Source: Flavobacterium sedimenticola (GTDB lineage Bacteria; Bacteroidota; Bacteroidia; Flavobacteriales; Flavobacteriaceae). Taken from it: 64,000 nucleotides of DNA. Both the position numbers and the translations under genes were made by a program. The stretch spans positions 1-64,000 of the forward strand of contig NZ_JASGBP010000002.1 of assembly GCF_030053345.1 (NCBI RefSeq), written 5' to 3'. Below, in pieces: positions 51,601-63,100 of this stretch (the stretch's first letter is position 1; every line of letters begins with the position of its first letter). Below the pieces are notes generated by a model. It had not been told where the DNA came from. It did not search any database and saw only the letters and a program-made list of their open reading frames with translations.

Positions 51601-53964
51601 ACTTTCGGCGGCGCCAGTGGATTCGACTTAATGGGGTACATTACGACCGGATCGTTCACTCCGGGAAGTTGTGCTACCGGTACATATATCGTGGGAGATG
51701 ATGATTCGAATGGCGGATTACAACCTAGACTTACGATTACCTTAACGGCCGGGGTTACCTATACTTTATATACAACCACATGGAGTACCATTACCGGAAA
51801 CGTTACGGGACCTTTTAATTGGACGATTACACCACCGGTTGGAGGGCAAATTATGCTACAAGGCAATCCTTCTATTCAGTGGTTTACGGCAGCTTCAGGA
51901 GGAACAGCCATTGGTAGTGGTTCTCCGTTCAATCCTGTAGGGGTAGCCGGTTCGGGCTTAGCCAATACCAGCACACCGGGAACTTGGACGTATTATGCCG
52001 AATGTTCTTCTAATCCGGGTTGTAGAACAGCTACTACTTTTGTGATTGGAGGTGCGGTAGGCGGAACGGCTTCAGCCAACCAATCGATTTGTTCGGGTGC
52101 TTTTGCCGATTTAACTTTAACCGGAAATACCGGTACCGTGGTGAAGTGGCAATATGCTTCGGATGCTGCCTTTACAGTAGGGGTAACCGATATTGCAGCC
52201 AGTGCTTCCACCACGTTGACTTCGGCTCAAATCGGTTCGTTTTCAGGAACCCGTTATTACAGAGCAGAAGTTACGCAAGGCGGTTGTGCCAATGTCTATT
52301 CTACAGTAGTAACCTTGTCTAACAGCAAAACTGTATGGAATGGTTCGGCTTGGTCGAGCGGTGCTCCAACGGCTACCGTAGGGGCTGAGTTCCAAGGTAA
52401 TTTTACGTCTTCTGTCAATGCAAGTCCTACCGGTAATATTTCGGCTTGTAGCGTTACAATCACCAGTGGCACTGTGATTTTTGACATTGGTACGTTAACC
52501 GTTCAAAACCAAGTAACGGTTTCCGGCGGCAGTTTAACTTTTGAAGACGATGCGAGTTTGTATCAAGTCAACAATGTGGCCAATGCCGTAGGCGTGTACT
52601 CGGGGGGTAACACCGGTTCGATTACCTCGAAAAGAGATTCGGCACCGATGTTCCGCTACGATTATACTTATTGGTCTACACCGGTAAATCCGCAAACCTT
52701 ATTAGCGGTATCCCCAACCTCACCAACCAGTTTGGCTTATGAATATGATGGGGCTACCAGTACTTGGGTGTATTTTAACCCATCGGGTAACATGATACCG
52801 GGTAAAGGGTATATTTTCAGAGCACCAATCGGATTTAATTTAAGTCCGGGTACGCCATTGGTACACACAGCCAGTTTTGTGGGAGTGCCGAACAACGGAA
52901 CCATTTCCGTTCCTATTTTTGGTGGTGCCAATGAAATGAACTTGTTAGGGAATCCGTATCCTAGTGCTTTGGATGCTAATGACTTCATCAATGGCAACCC
53001 GAATGTGAACGGTACATTGTATTTCTGGACACATAATACGCAATCGACCGCACCATACCAATACAATCAAAGTGATTATGCCTTGTATAATTTAGGTGGT
53101 GGTGTAGCGGCAGGTACTACTGGTGCCGGAAACAATTCGGTTCCTACCCGTTATATTGGTTCAGGTCAAGGATTTTTTGTTAAAGGATTGACCAGTGGTC
53201 CGGCAGTGTTTAACAACAGTATGCGTGAACCGGGTAATAATACGCAGTTTTACCGCAATGTTTCAGAGCAACAAAATGCTAACGAATTGGAGAAACACCG
53301 TTATTGGTTAGATATCACGTCAGCGTCAGGAGCATTCAAACAATTGATGGTAGGTTACATACAAACGGCCACCAATGAAATTGATCGATTGTTTGACGGC
53401 GAAATGGTAGATGCCGGAAATGCCATTAGCTTGTATACTAAGGTAAACGATGTTAAGTTGAGTATTCAGGGAAGAGCCTTGCCTTTCGAGGTGAATGATA
53501 CGATTCCATTAGGATTCAAATCGACTGAAGCGTCTACTTACACGATTACTTTGTCGGCATTTGACGGGTTGTTTATGAATCAAACCGTTTATCTTGAAGA
53601 CACTTTATTAGGAGTAATTCACAACTTAAATGAAGCTCCGTATACGTTTACCACAGAAGCCGGAAGCTTTGATCAGAGATTTATTTTGAGATATACGACT
53701 GAGGCCCTTGGGGTAACGAATCCAATCTTTAATGAAAATACTGTGGTTGTGTATCGCAACGAAACAGGTCTACATATTAACTCAGGCGCTGTCAATATGA
53801 AAAATGTGACCATTTTTGATATCAGAGGCCGTCAAATTGCTACCCAAAAGCAAATCGGTACTACCCACGCGGTATTTACCACTTTACCTACTACACAACA
53901 AGTTTTGCTTGTTAAAATTGAGTCAGAAAACGGGATTACGGTAACGAAAAAAGTCGTTTACTAA
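48661..53964 (+). CDS. Giant T9SS surface protein, type C sorting signal (1767 aa)
   Basis: Signal peptide to AQAQ (about 40). N-terminal beta domain (GVPANFAAMTGWNTSGG, to about 200), a CUB-like domain (QQLTFYDNGGASDAYAGYQE ... about 205-340), fibronectin III, a choice-of-anchor domain (YIENFNGQ), fibronectin III (CKPPTAVTASGVTASAANIS), a second CUB domain (QCDYSFFDSGGAAGNYVDNE), an IPT/TIG domain (TITSFTPANNNCGTANTVVT), a PPC-like domain, an Ig-like unit, and the same 600-residue C-terminal module as the previous gene, ending FDIRGRQIATQK ... TVTKKVVY (type C signal). Paralogue of 42317-48175 with a different N-terminal half. Confidence 0.9.
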   Translation: MKKTLLIAPSNAVFYTKTFLLNFFFWIGVLTLGTFQKAQAQCPGPYQVFEGVPANFAAMTGWNTSGGIDVIIDNGGAGFNRSGWYSLANFGGPGEYVDTPVIATPLTFAFYASDVAGAGGNYDVQINDGTNGWQSLSIAGNRTNYGVSSFVLPAMSGPGVWDLVSFTFGNAAQPGYSNSNVQFRIIDNSGGMAFDDISWTSKIAADNTIIIPVLGTSPTNCTQSMTTGQQLTFYDNGGASDAYAGYQENTVTFTAINPADKIKITFNSFFATSPFEFYVHDGATTASPAFPQVNGYSGSSNPSPVTYISTGSSLTIYYYSDDFSLSDPGFNITVLCESGSTCFTPSNPLTGSVTTTTANVSWTAASGTPPGYDIFYSTNSAATPGAPQFTNVTSPFNITGLTGGTTYYYWVRSNCGATQSAWVGPSAAFTTICTPVGVPYIENFNGQATNAIPTCTYTDSPANWLVNLTNGNLYCAVGATNFYTKPVTLTGGTEYRLTYDFSAALGTANFNVYYGTTNTTPTTGTINTLLFSHIGAGSIASNIINFTPGSSGTYYIRFQLASTSNAPNTQFNLDNIVLVEETCKPPTAVTASGVTASAANISWTAPAIAPSNGYQYYINTTNSTPSYSVTVTGATAAGVTTAALSGLTASTTFYVWVRSNCGGFFSGWSLVTSFTTSAGALPVLISQGGSVTQCDYSFFDSGGAAGNYVDNESYQITLYPGVVGTKVKVVFSSFSTENNYDGLMIYNGNSTGAPLISSGLGAGFNAATCPAGSFRGSTSPGTVISTAADGSLTFVYRTDFSIVSSGWAAFVSCVISPTITSFTPANNNCGTANTVVTITGTNFTGVNSVRFNGIAAAFTVVNSTTITATVPASATSGLITVSTPTATGVSATSFIVQAPPPVTTGVTVCPGGSGTISSSTVCNGFVNSGTSLSGNLTAGVDATAPRPTPPGGNSTTCSFTSGAVRNYVAIQFQVSISGTYTFGGASGFDLMGYITTGSFTPGSCATGTYIVGDDDSNGGLQPRLTITLTAGVTYTLYTTTWSTITGNVTGPFNWTITPPVGGQIMLQGNPSIQWFTAASGGTAIGSGSPFNPVGVAGSGLANTSTPGTWTYYAECSSNPGCRTATTFVIGGAVGGTASANQSICSGAFADLTLTGNTGTVVKWQYASDAAFTVGVTDIAASASTTLTSAQIGSFSGTRYYRAEVTQGGCANVYSTVVTLSNSKTVWNGSAWSSGAPTATVGAEFQGNFTSSVNASPTGNISACSVTITSGTVIFDIGTLTVQNQVTVSGGSLTFEDDASLYQVNNVANAVGVYSGGNTGSITSKRDSAPMFRYDYTYWSTPVNPQTLLAVSPTSPTSLAYEYDGATSTWVYFNPSGNMIPGKGYIFRAPIGFNLSPGTPLVHTASFVGVPNNGTISVPIFGGANEMNLLGNPYPSALDANDFINGNPNVNGTLYFWTHNTQSTAPYQYNQSDYALYNLGGGVAAGTTGAGNNSVPTRYIGSGQGFFVKGLTSGPAVFNNSMREPGNNTQFYRNVSEQQNANELEKHRYWLDITSASGAFKQLMVGYIQTATNEIDRLFDGEMVDAGNAISLYTKVNDVKLSIQGRALPFEVNDTIPLGFKSTEASTYTITLSAFDGLFMNQTVYLEDTLLGVIHNLNEAPYTFTTEAGSFDQRFILRYTTEALGVTNPIFNENTVVVYRNETGLHINSGAVNMKNVTIFDIRGRQIATQKQIGTTHAVFTTLPTTQQVLLVKIESENGITVTKKVVY

Positions 53965-53979
53965 CACCGGATATAAAAT

Positions 53980-54017
53980 GCCTAACCATTCATTTCAAAA
54001 TGGTTAGGTATTTTTCT
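53980..54017 (+). terminator. Terminator of the 1767-aa gene
   Basis: CCTAACCATT-CATTTCAA-AATGGTTAGG with a T-run behind it. Confidence 0.85.
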
Positions 54018-54192
54018 TGTCTCAATTTTTTTTATGCTTTTGTTTTTTTTACAATTCTGTAAGAAAAATAGAAGTTGGGGTTTTCTTTGGACGATTTTAA
54101 AGCACCTTTAATCGAATAAGGACTTTAACATTTTACAAATATTTAACATTTTATATACATTCACATTTCATATTAACCCAATTTTATAATTT

Positions 54193-57100
54193 ATGATTAA
54201 CAACTACACTAATTTGAGTACGCGTTCAGGAACGTGGCTCAACAAACAAAAACGAGAGGTGGTTGGGCAATCGCCTAATCTCACGTGGTGTTTTGGCAAG
54301 TCGAGCATTTTGTGTGTGCTGTTACTATCGTTCTTTGTCTCCTTCGGGCATAATTATTCCGGAGGGAATAACGACAAAGACAAAAATACTACTGTCGCCG
54401 GTAGTGTTGCGGTAACCACATGTCCGAATGCGATTGCTTTGAGCGCGGCTTCTCTCCCCATCACCAATCAGGCATTGGTGTGTGGTACCGGGAATGATTT
54501 GAGTTCCACCACGGTGCCAACAACTTGTGGGGGAGCCTCCAACAGTTACAAAGGCGGTAATGAGTCTTTGTATACGTTAACACCTACCACAACAGGGTTG
54601 TACAATATTGCTATTGCAGGTCAGACCTGGACTGCGATTTTTGTATACCAAGGATGTCCGACATCGGGCGGTACCTGTGTAGGCAGTGTTGGAAGCAGTG
54701 CTTCGAGTAAAAACATCAATGTTACGCTGACAGCGGGATTACAGTATTATATTTGGTTTGATACCTGGCCAACACCTAACAGTCCTTGTCCGGGTACATT
54801 CTCTATTACTCCGCCACCAACTCCGTGTTCAGGAGTTCCTAATGCAGGAGTGGCAACTATTTCTACCACTACCGGTTGTGCGGGTAATACGGTTGCCTTG
54901 TCTGCTACCGGACTTACTTTTGGCTTAGGGGTAACCTACAATTGGCAGTCGTCTCCGGATAACAGTACTTGGACTGACATTTCAGGAGCTACAACGGCTT
55001 CTTACAATGCTACCACTACTACCGGAACAACGTATTACAGAATCAGAACGACTTGTAGTACAGGTCCGGATACCAATTTTTCGAATGTACTTACTTTTAC
55101 AGGGGTATCATGTGGTTCTATTAATATTCCTGCTTCAGGAAATAACACGGTTGCTTGTGGAACAAACACATCTATTTATGATAACGGAGGTCCATCCGGA
55201 AGTTATGTTGCCAGCAGTAACGGTTACACCGTATTGGAAAACTCCGGAACAGGAGTCATCACTATCAGTGGTTCTTTCACATACATAGAAACCAGTTGGG
55301 ATTTCTTACGCATTTACAGTGGAGTAGGAACGGGAGGTACTTTATTATATACCTATTCTAACACTGCAGGAGGAGTTATTACTCCTTTCAGCAGTGCGCC
55401 TGGTCAACCCTTAACAATCCAATTTACTTCGGATACCAGTGGTCAAGGAGGTGGATTTGCTTTACAAGCGTTGTATTCGGGTACTTGTGCTACTTGTACC
55501 GGTACTCCGGATCCGGGAACGGCTGTTGTATCATCTTCAAGCGGTTGTGCCGGTGGAAGTGTGATTTTATCAGCCACCGGTTTAACTACTGGACCTGGTT
55601 TTACCTACCAATGGCAGTCATCTCCAAACAACAGCACTTGGACTAATATTCCAACTGCAACTACAGCTTCTTACACTGCAACTACTGTAGCCGGAACTAC
55701 CTATTACAGAATTGTGACCTCTTGTCCGACAAGCGGTACTTCTAACAATTCAAACGTAGTATCGGTAACAGCCGCCGCTTGTGGTTCTGTTAACCTTCCT
55801 TCGAACGGTAACAGTACTACGGTAGATTGTGGGACCAGTACTTTTATTTACGACAACGGAGGTCCTAGTGGTGATTACACTACAAGTACAAACTCTTTTG
55901 TTGTTTTAGATAATTCCGGAACCGGAGTGATTACCATTTCAGGTTCAATTACCGGAATAGAATCGTGTTGTGATTATTTAAGAATTTACAGTGGTGCCGG
56001 AACCGGCGGAACTTTATTGGCCAGTGCGAACGCTATTGGAGCTATTCCGACTGTAGTGTCTGCTCCGGGAGAAGTGCTTACTGTTCAATTCTTCTCAGAT
56101 ATCAGTATTGTGGGATCCGGTTTTGCGCTACAAGCCTTGTACTCCGGAACGTGTTTAACTTGTACTACGCCGGTTGGTGGAACTGCTTCAGCAGCTACCG
56201 CTGCTTTCTGTAACTCAGGTTCTACTACCATTTCGGCTACAGGTCAAGCGACCGGAACAGGAACTCGATACCAATGGGAATCTTCTACCGATAATTTTGC
56301 TTCTGTAGTAACTCCTATCGGAAGTGCTTCCAGTTCGTATACCAATTTAGCTACCGGTACTTTAACTGCTACAACTTCGTATCGTTTGAAAGTATTTTGT
56401 GTTTCAAATCCTGCGGATGTGGCTTACTCAACTGTAGCTACTGTAACTATTAATTTCCCTGGAACAATCAATCCGGTTGCCGGAGATGCTATTTGTCCGG
56501 GTGAGTCAGCTACTTTAACGGCTACCGCTTCTGAGCCTGCCACTTTTGCATGGACAGCACCGGGTGGTTATTCTAATTCCGGAGCTTCCATTTCGGTAAG
56601 CCCTACAACAAATACCGTGTACACCGTAACGGCTACTTTTGCGAACAACTGTACAGCTTCAACAACGACAACGGTAACCGTTGCACCTGCTATCAATATC
56701 AACAGTGTTACTTCATCGGTAGCTACGCTTTGTGGTTCCGGTTCGGCTACTTTAACTGCAGATGTGTCTGCCGGTTCAGCGTTAACGTATTGTGAATCAG
56801 TTCACAATAGTGGTTGTTCTGGCGACGATGTTACCAATGTAACTTTAGGTGCTATCAATAACAACACCAGTGGTTGTGGCGGTTCAGCACGTTATACTTA
56901 TTTTAACCCTAGTACTCCAACGACTACTACTACATTAAGTCCTGGTTCTAATACGATTACCGTTTCATTCGGAACCGATGGTAGTCAATATTTTGGAGCT
57001 TGGATTGATTATAATCAAGACGGGTCATTAGATGCTTCTGAGTTTTTAGGAGCTTCAGGGAATGCCGGATCCAACGGAACTATTTCGGTTACCTTCACGG

Positions 57101-60100
57101 TTCCTACAACTGCTTTTAACGGAGTAACGCGTTTGCGTTTGGTTGCCGGAAATGACTCTCCTGTTACTGCCTCACAAGCTTGTGGTGTTTCCTCAAGTGG
57201 TTGGGGTGAAACTCAGGATTATAATGTTACCATTTCTGGAGCGACCAATGCTTATACTTTTGCTTGGACTGAAGATCCGGTGGGAAGTACTTTAACCAGT
57301 ACCACTTCTAACCCAACTTCAGCTTCAGGTATTACTACAGATAAAGTATATACCGTAACAGTAACTTCAGCTTATGGCTGTTCAGACTCTGATAACGTAA
57401 GTATTGATGTGGATCCGCTACCGGTAGTTACTTTAGCTAGTAATGTTTCTATTTGTAAAGGTTCATCAACTACTATTACGATACCGGAAACCGGAAATTC
57501 GTATGCTTGGTCACCAGCCGGTGGTTTAGATACAACTTCGGGTGCTACTGTGGTGGCTAATCCGACTGTAACCAGTACGTATAGTGTATTGATTACCAAC
57601 AACAGTACATTCTGTCAAAATACACAACAAATCACTGTTAACGTGAGCGATCCGGGTGCTATAGTAACTCAGCCGGTGAATGCTGTTACATCAACAGGAT
57701 TTAATGCTTCCTTTACCGTAGCCGGAACTGCCGGTGTAACTTACGGGTATCAGTGGCAAAGAAGACTGACTGTTTCTCCTGAAACATGGACTAACTTGAC
57801 TGATGATTATGTGGCACCTTCTACAGGTAATTATACCGGAACCAATACCGCTACTTTGAATGTATTCAGAGCAGGTTCGGCACCGGCATTGACGAATACC
57901 GTATACAGATGTATTTTAACACCGCCGTCTCCATGTGCTAACTTAGTGTCTAATAATGCTACGTTAACTGTGGGAACAACCGGTATCGTTTCGAACCCGC
58001 AAAGTTTATCTATCTGTTTACCGGCTCCGACCAGTCCGCTGCCACAATTTAACGTGGTGACCAGTGGTTCAACACCAAATACTTTGGTTTGGTCTGTGAG
58101 TACTAATGGAGGTGTAAGTTATGTAAACATGCCAATGTATAACATTAGTACTAATGCCTATACAGGTCCTAATACCACCGCTGTTCCTGGATTAACTTTT
58201 GAGCATCCGGTAGATTCTTCTAATCCGTCATTACGTGATTACAAGACATTAACCGTTTCAGGGATTAATGGTGCTACACCAAACAATTTAAGATTCAGAG
58301 TGACTATTAACACATTTGTGGTAAGTCAACCTGCAATTCTTACATTGGCAAATCCTGTGGCCATCACTAATGATTTATCCACAACTCCTGTTAAAGTTTG
58401 TTATGCTCCGACAGCTGCACCAACTACTTTCACGGTTTCTACTTCCGGAAGTGTTGGAACTGTAGTGTGGAAATATGCGACCAGCGCGAGCGGTCCTTAC
58501 ACAGATGTGGCTTTGGGTACCCCGGCCGGAGTTTCTTATGTTACTGCTGCTGCGTCAAACAACTACTCATTGACTGTTAATACAACTGCGGGTGTTACTC
58601 CTCTGGGAACATACTATTACAAAGCATTTGTAGGCAGTGCCGGATCTTGTCCGACAGTTGAATCGAATGCAGGTGCCATTGAGGTAAGCCGACCAACTAT
58701 TACCGCGTCAGCTTCGTCAGCTTCTTATTGTACTCCTGGTCCGGCTGTTACCTTGACAGCAGGAGGTAGTGATATTGGCAATTATTCTTGGTCAACTTCA
58801 CAAACAGGGGCTACTATTGGAGTTACTCCTTCTAGTGCTACTACGTATACCGTTACAGGAACTGATTCTAACGGATGTTCTAACACGGCTCAGGTAACCG
58901 TTGGAGTTGGAGGAGCGTTTACCGCTGCAGCCAATTCAAATACAAACACTGTATGTCCTGGTGCACCGGTACTTTTAACGGGTGCTGCAACAACATTGAA
59001 CCCATCTTACGGAGGTTTAGTGGGCGCTTATACGTTCTCTACATCCACAGGTGCGGCTTTAGACAACATGAGCGGTGCTACTACATTGGTAGGAACATCT
59101 AACGATGATACTCCTGTTGCCGGTGTAGCAATTCCGTTCCCATTCAATTTCAACGGAGTTAACTATACGTTCTTTAGTGCTTCTCCTGACGGATTTATCA
59201 GATTAGCAAACACTAACGCTGCTGCTACCAGCCAGTTCTCAAATTCGGTAACCAGTACCACAAACATTCCTAAAATCTATCCGTTGTGGGATGATTTAGC
59301 GACAGGTACTGACGGATGGGTTAAAACGGTAACCAGAGGTACGGCTCCAAACAGAATTGTTGTTATAGAGTGGAGAGTTACGGTACCTAGAAATACAACC
59401 GGTGCAGCAAACTCTAACTTCCAAGCTTGGTTATATGAAGGCTCGAATAAGATAGAATTCCGCTATGGCTCTATTGGTACCACAGGATCGGCTTCTGCAG
59501 GTCTTACCGGTTCCGGAACGCAATACCAAAGTATTACGTATTCAACCAATACGTCAAGCAATTCTACGTCGAACAATTCACTTACTACACCACCAGCCAG
59601 TGGAAGAATGTATACATTCTTACCTCCGGTGATAGATACTAACACGTATACGTATGCTTGGACTTCTACACCTGCAGGATTCACTGCGTCCGGTGCCTCT
59701 GTAACGGCTTCACCTTCGGTGAATACAACGTATAATTTGACAATCACATCGCAATCAGGATGTACCGCTCAAGCTACTAAAGCTATTAGTGTTGACTCGG
59801 CGCCTCCTGTGATTGGTACACAACCGGCTGCTTTACAGCAAGTTTGTCAAGGAACTACTGTAACCATAAGTGTAGCAGCAACAAGTGCTACGCCTTTAAC
59901 CTATCAATGGTTTAAAGATGGCTCTCCTGTAGCCAATGGTTCGGGTATTTCCGGTGCTACTACCAATACTTTAACCATTACAGGTTCTACTCCTGCAAAC
60001 TCAGGAAACTATACGGTTAATGTAACTAACTGTTCTACAGTAACCAGCAGTACAGCTGCTTTAACGGTATATCCAACGCCAACTGTGGTAGCGCCTGCAG

Positions 60101-63100
60101 CTCAAGCTTACTGTATCGATGCAACAATTCCTTCGATTCCTTTGGTAGGAACACCTTCAGGAGTAACATTTGATATCAGTGGTGGTGCTGCTCTAGGTTT
60201 GGCTAATCAAACCGGCGTAACGGCAATACCATCTTTTGTACCGACTGCCAGTGGAACGGCTACTATTACAGTAACACCTAAAGCTAATGGTTGTACCGGT
60301 ACAGCGGTTACGTACAGTTTAACGATCAATGCTTTACCGGCTGCTCCGGTATTGACTTCAACACCGGTGTGTGAGGGCAGCACGTTAAACTTAAATGCTA
60401 GCGTTGCACCTCTTACAGGGTACACTTTGAACAGTAACAGCGGAGTATCGTTTATTGATATTAATGCTACCGGAACTTCAGTAGGTACTCTTGAGGATGA
60501 TAGTGAACATAACATTACAATTCCTGCGTTTACCTTTAATGGTGTATCTTATACAACAGCCAGAATTGGAAACAACGGGGTAATTGTATTCGGTTCTAGT
60601 TCTGGTGAGATTACTTTCTCTAATACGTCACTGCCAACTACTTCAGTTGCTGCGGGTAATGCTTTCTTAGCCCCATATTGGGATGACTTAGATGTTCAAA
60701 CCGGAGCCACATGTAAAACTCAAACAGTTGGTAACATACATATTATTCAGTTTACCACTATGGCGCATGACGCCTTCACCACGGGTTCAATTACTTTCCA
60801 AGTTCAATTGAATCTTACTACAGGGGTTATTAATTTTGTATATCCTGATGTTATTTTCGGCAGCTCTACGTATGATTCCGGAGTTAATGCTACTATCGGT
60901 ATTCAGTACAGTAGTTCAGCGGCACTACAGTATTCATCAAATACAGCTAGTTTGGTTAATGGACAAAGTTTAACCTTTACCCCTCAGGCATATTCTTATG
61001 CTTGGACAGGTCCGGGCTTTACTTCAGCGGTTCAAAATCCTAGCATAGCCAATGCTACTCCGGCGAATAGCGGAGCGTACACACTTCAAATTACAAATCC
61101 TAACGGATGTAAATCAAGTGCTACGGTTAATGCAACAGTATATCCGACACCAACAGCGGTGGCTCCGGCGAACCAGCTATACTACAATGGCTTAGCTACT
61201 GCAGCTATTCCGTTGAGTGGTACGCCTTCAGGCGTTACGTATGATATCAGTGGCGGTGCCGCTGTGGGATTAGCAAATGCTACCGGAATTACTACGATTC
61301 CTTCATTTATTCCAGTAACAGGTTCTGCTACCGTATCGATTACGCCTAAAGCCAATGGATGTACCGGTGCTACAGTGACTTATAACATTGTGGTAACCGC
61401 TGTTAATGCGAATCCAATTGCAAACCAAGTATATTGTGAAGGTGTTACAACTGCAGCTATTCCTTTGTCAAGTACTCCGGCTACAGTGGTAGGGGCTACA
61501 ATTACCTATAATCTTAATGTAGTAGGGGATGATATCGGATTGTATAGTGCAACCGGATTAACTGAGATTCCGTCTTTTGTTACCAAACCTGGTTCTGCTA
61601 CCATTACAGTGTATCCGGTTTACGGAGGTGTATTTGGTGGAGCCGTTTCGGCAACCATTACGGTAAATCCGTTACCAACAGCTACTATCAGTGGTACAAC
61701 TCAAGTTTGTAGAAACGATGCGTCTCCTTTAATTACCTTTACAGGAGCTAACGGAACAGCACCATATACCTTTACATATACCTTAAATGGTGGTGCAAAC
61801 CAAACCATTGTATCGTTGGGCAATGTGGCTACTATATCTGTTCCTACGTCATCTGCAGGTACTTACACGTATACTTTAGTAAGTGTTCAAGATTCAAGTT
61901 CAACCACTTGTTCTCAAGCACAAGGCGGCTTTGCTTCAGTAATTGTATATCCTACACCTACTGCTGTTGCTCCTGCTAACCAATTGTATTACAGTGGATT
62001 TGCTACGGCGCCGATTCCGTTGTCTGGAACTCCGACCGGAGTAACATTCAACATCAGCGGCGGTGCTGCTGCAGGATTACCGGATATGACTGGAATTACA
62101 ACTATTCCGTCGTTTATTCCAACTACTACTCCAGCTACGGTAACGATTACACCTGTAGCCAATGGTTGTATCGGAGCCCCGGTATCATATCAAATTTCGT
62201 TTAGACCGGTTATTGTTAATATTTCTTCCAATGTTTGTGGTAGCATCAATAACGGTTTGAACAATCAAATCAACTGTACTCAAGTAAGCGTACCTGGATT
62301 TACAACAACAGGTTACCAATTTGAAGTAACCAATACCGATACCGGTGAGGTTTCTATTGTACAAAGCAGTCAACACCACTTTAAGTTAACTGATGCAGCG
62401 AACTATGCTTATGGTACTACATTTACCATCAGAGTAGCGGCTATCTTAAATGGTAATGTTCAAGGATACTTCGGTACTACTTGTTCGTTAACTACTGCTT
62501 CTGTGGCTACTACTAAAGTGGTTACAGCACAGTGTGGCGCTACATTGTTGTTCATCAATTCAACAATTAATGCTAACTCTGTAGGTTCTACCAACTTGTA
62601 CCGATTCAGAGTAGCATTGGCTACTGCTCCAACTACATATTACTATGTTGAGCGTACAGTGCCTAACTTCAAGTTAACCGACGTAGCAGGTTTACCATTG
62701 TTGTATGATACAGAGTATAAAGTAGACGTTCAAATCAGAGTGAAATTAGCCGGATTTGAAGCTTGGTCTCAATACGGACAACGTTGTTCGGTATTTACGC
62801 CATCGGCTCCTGAAACGTCTTTGGTAACGTCTCAATGTGAGGACTATCAAGTACCTTCATACACGACTACTATCAATGCCATTGCATTCCCTGGAGCAAC
62901 CAAATACCGTTTCAGATTAGTAGGCTATGATGAGTTTGGTGATGTTAACTATGATCAATATGTTGACAGTACTACGCCAAGCTTTACGTTGAGTATGTTT
63001 ACAGGTTTAACACCTTCTACAACGTACACGGTTTCAGTTGCCATGGAATTGTTCGGGTCATTTACCGCTTACGGAAAAGATTGTAGTATCATCACTCCGT

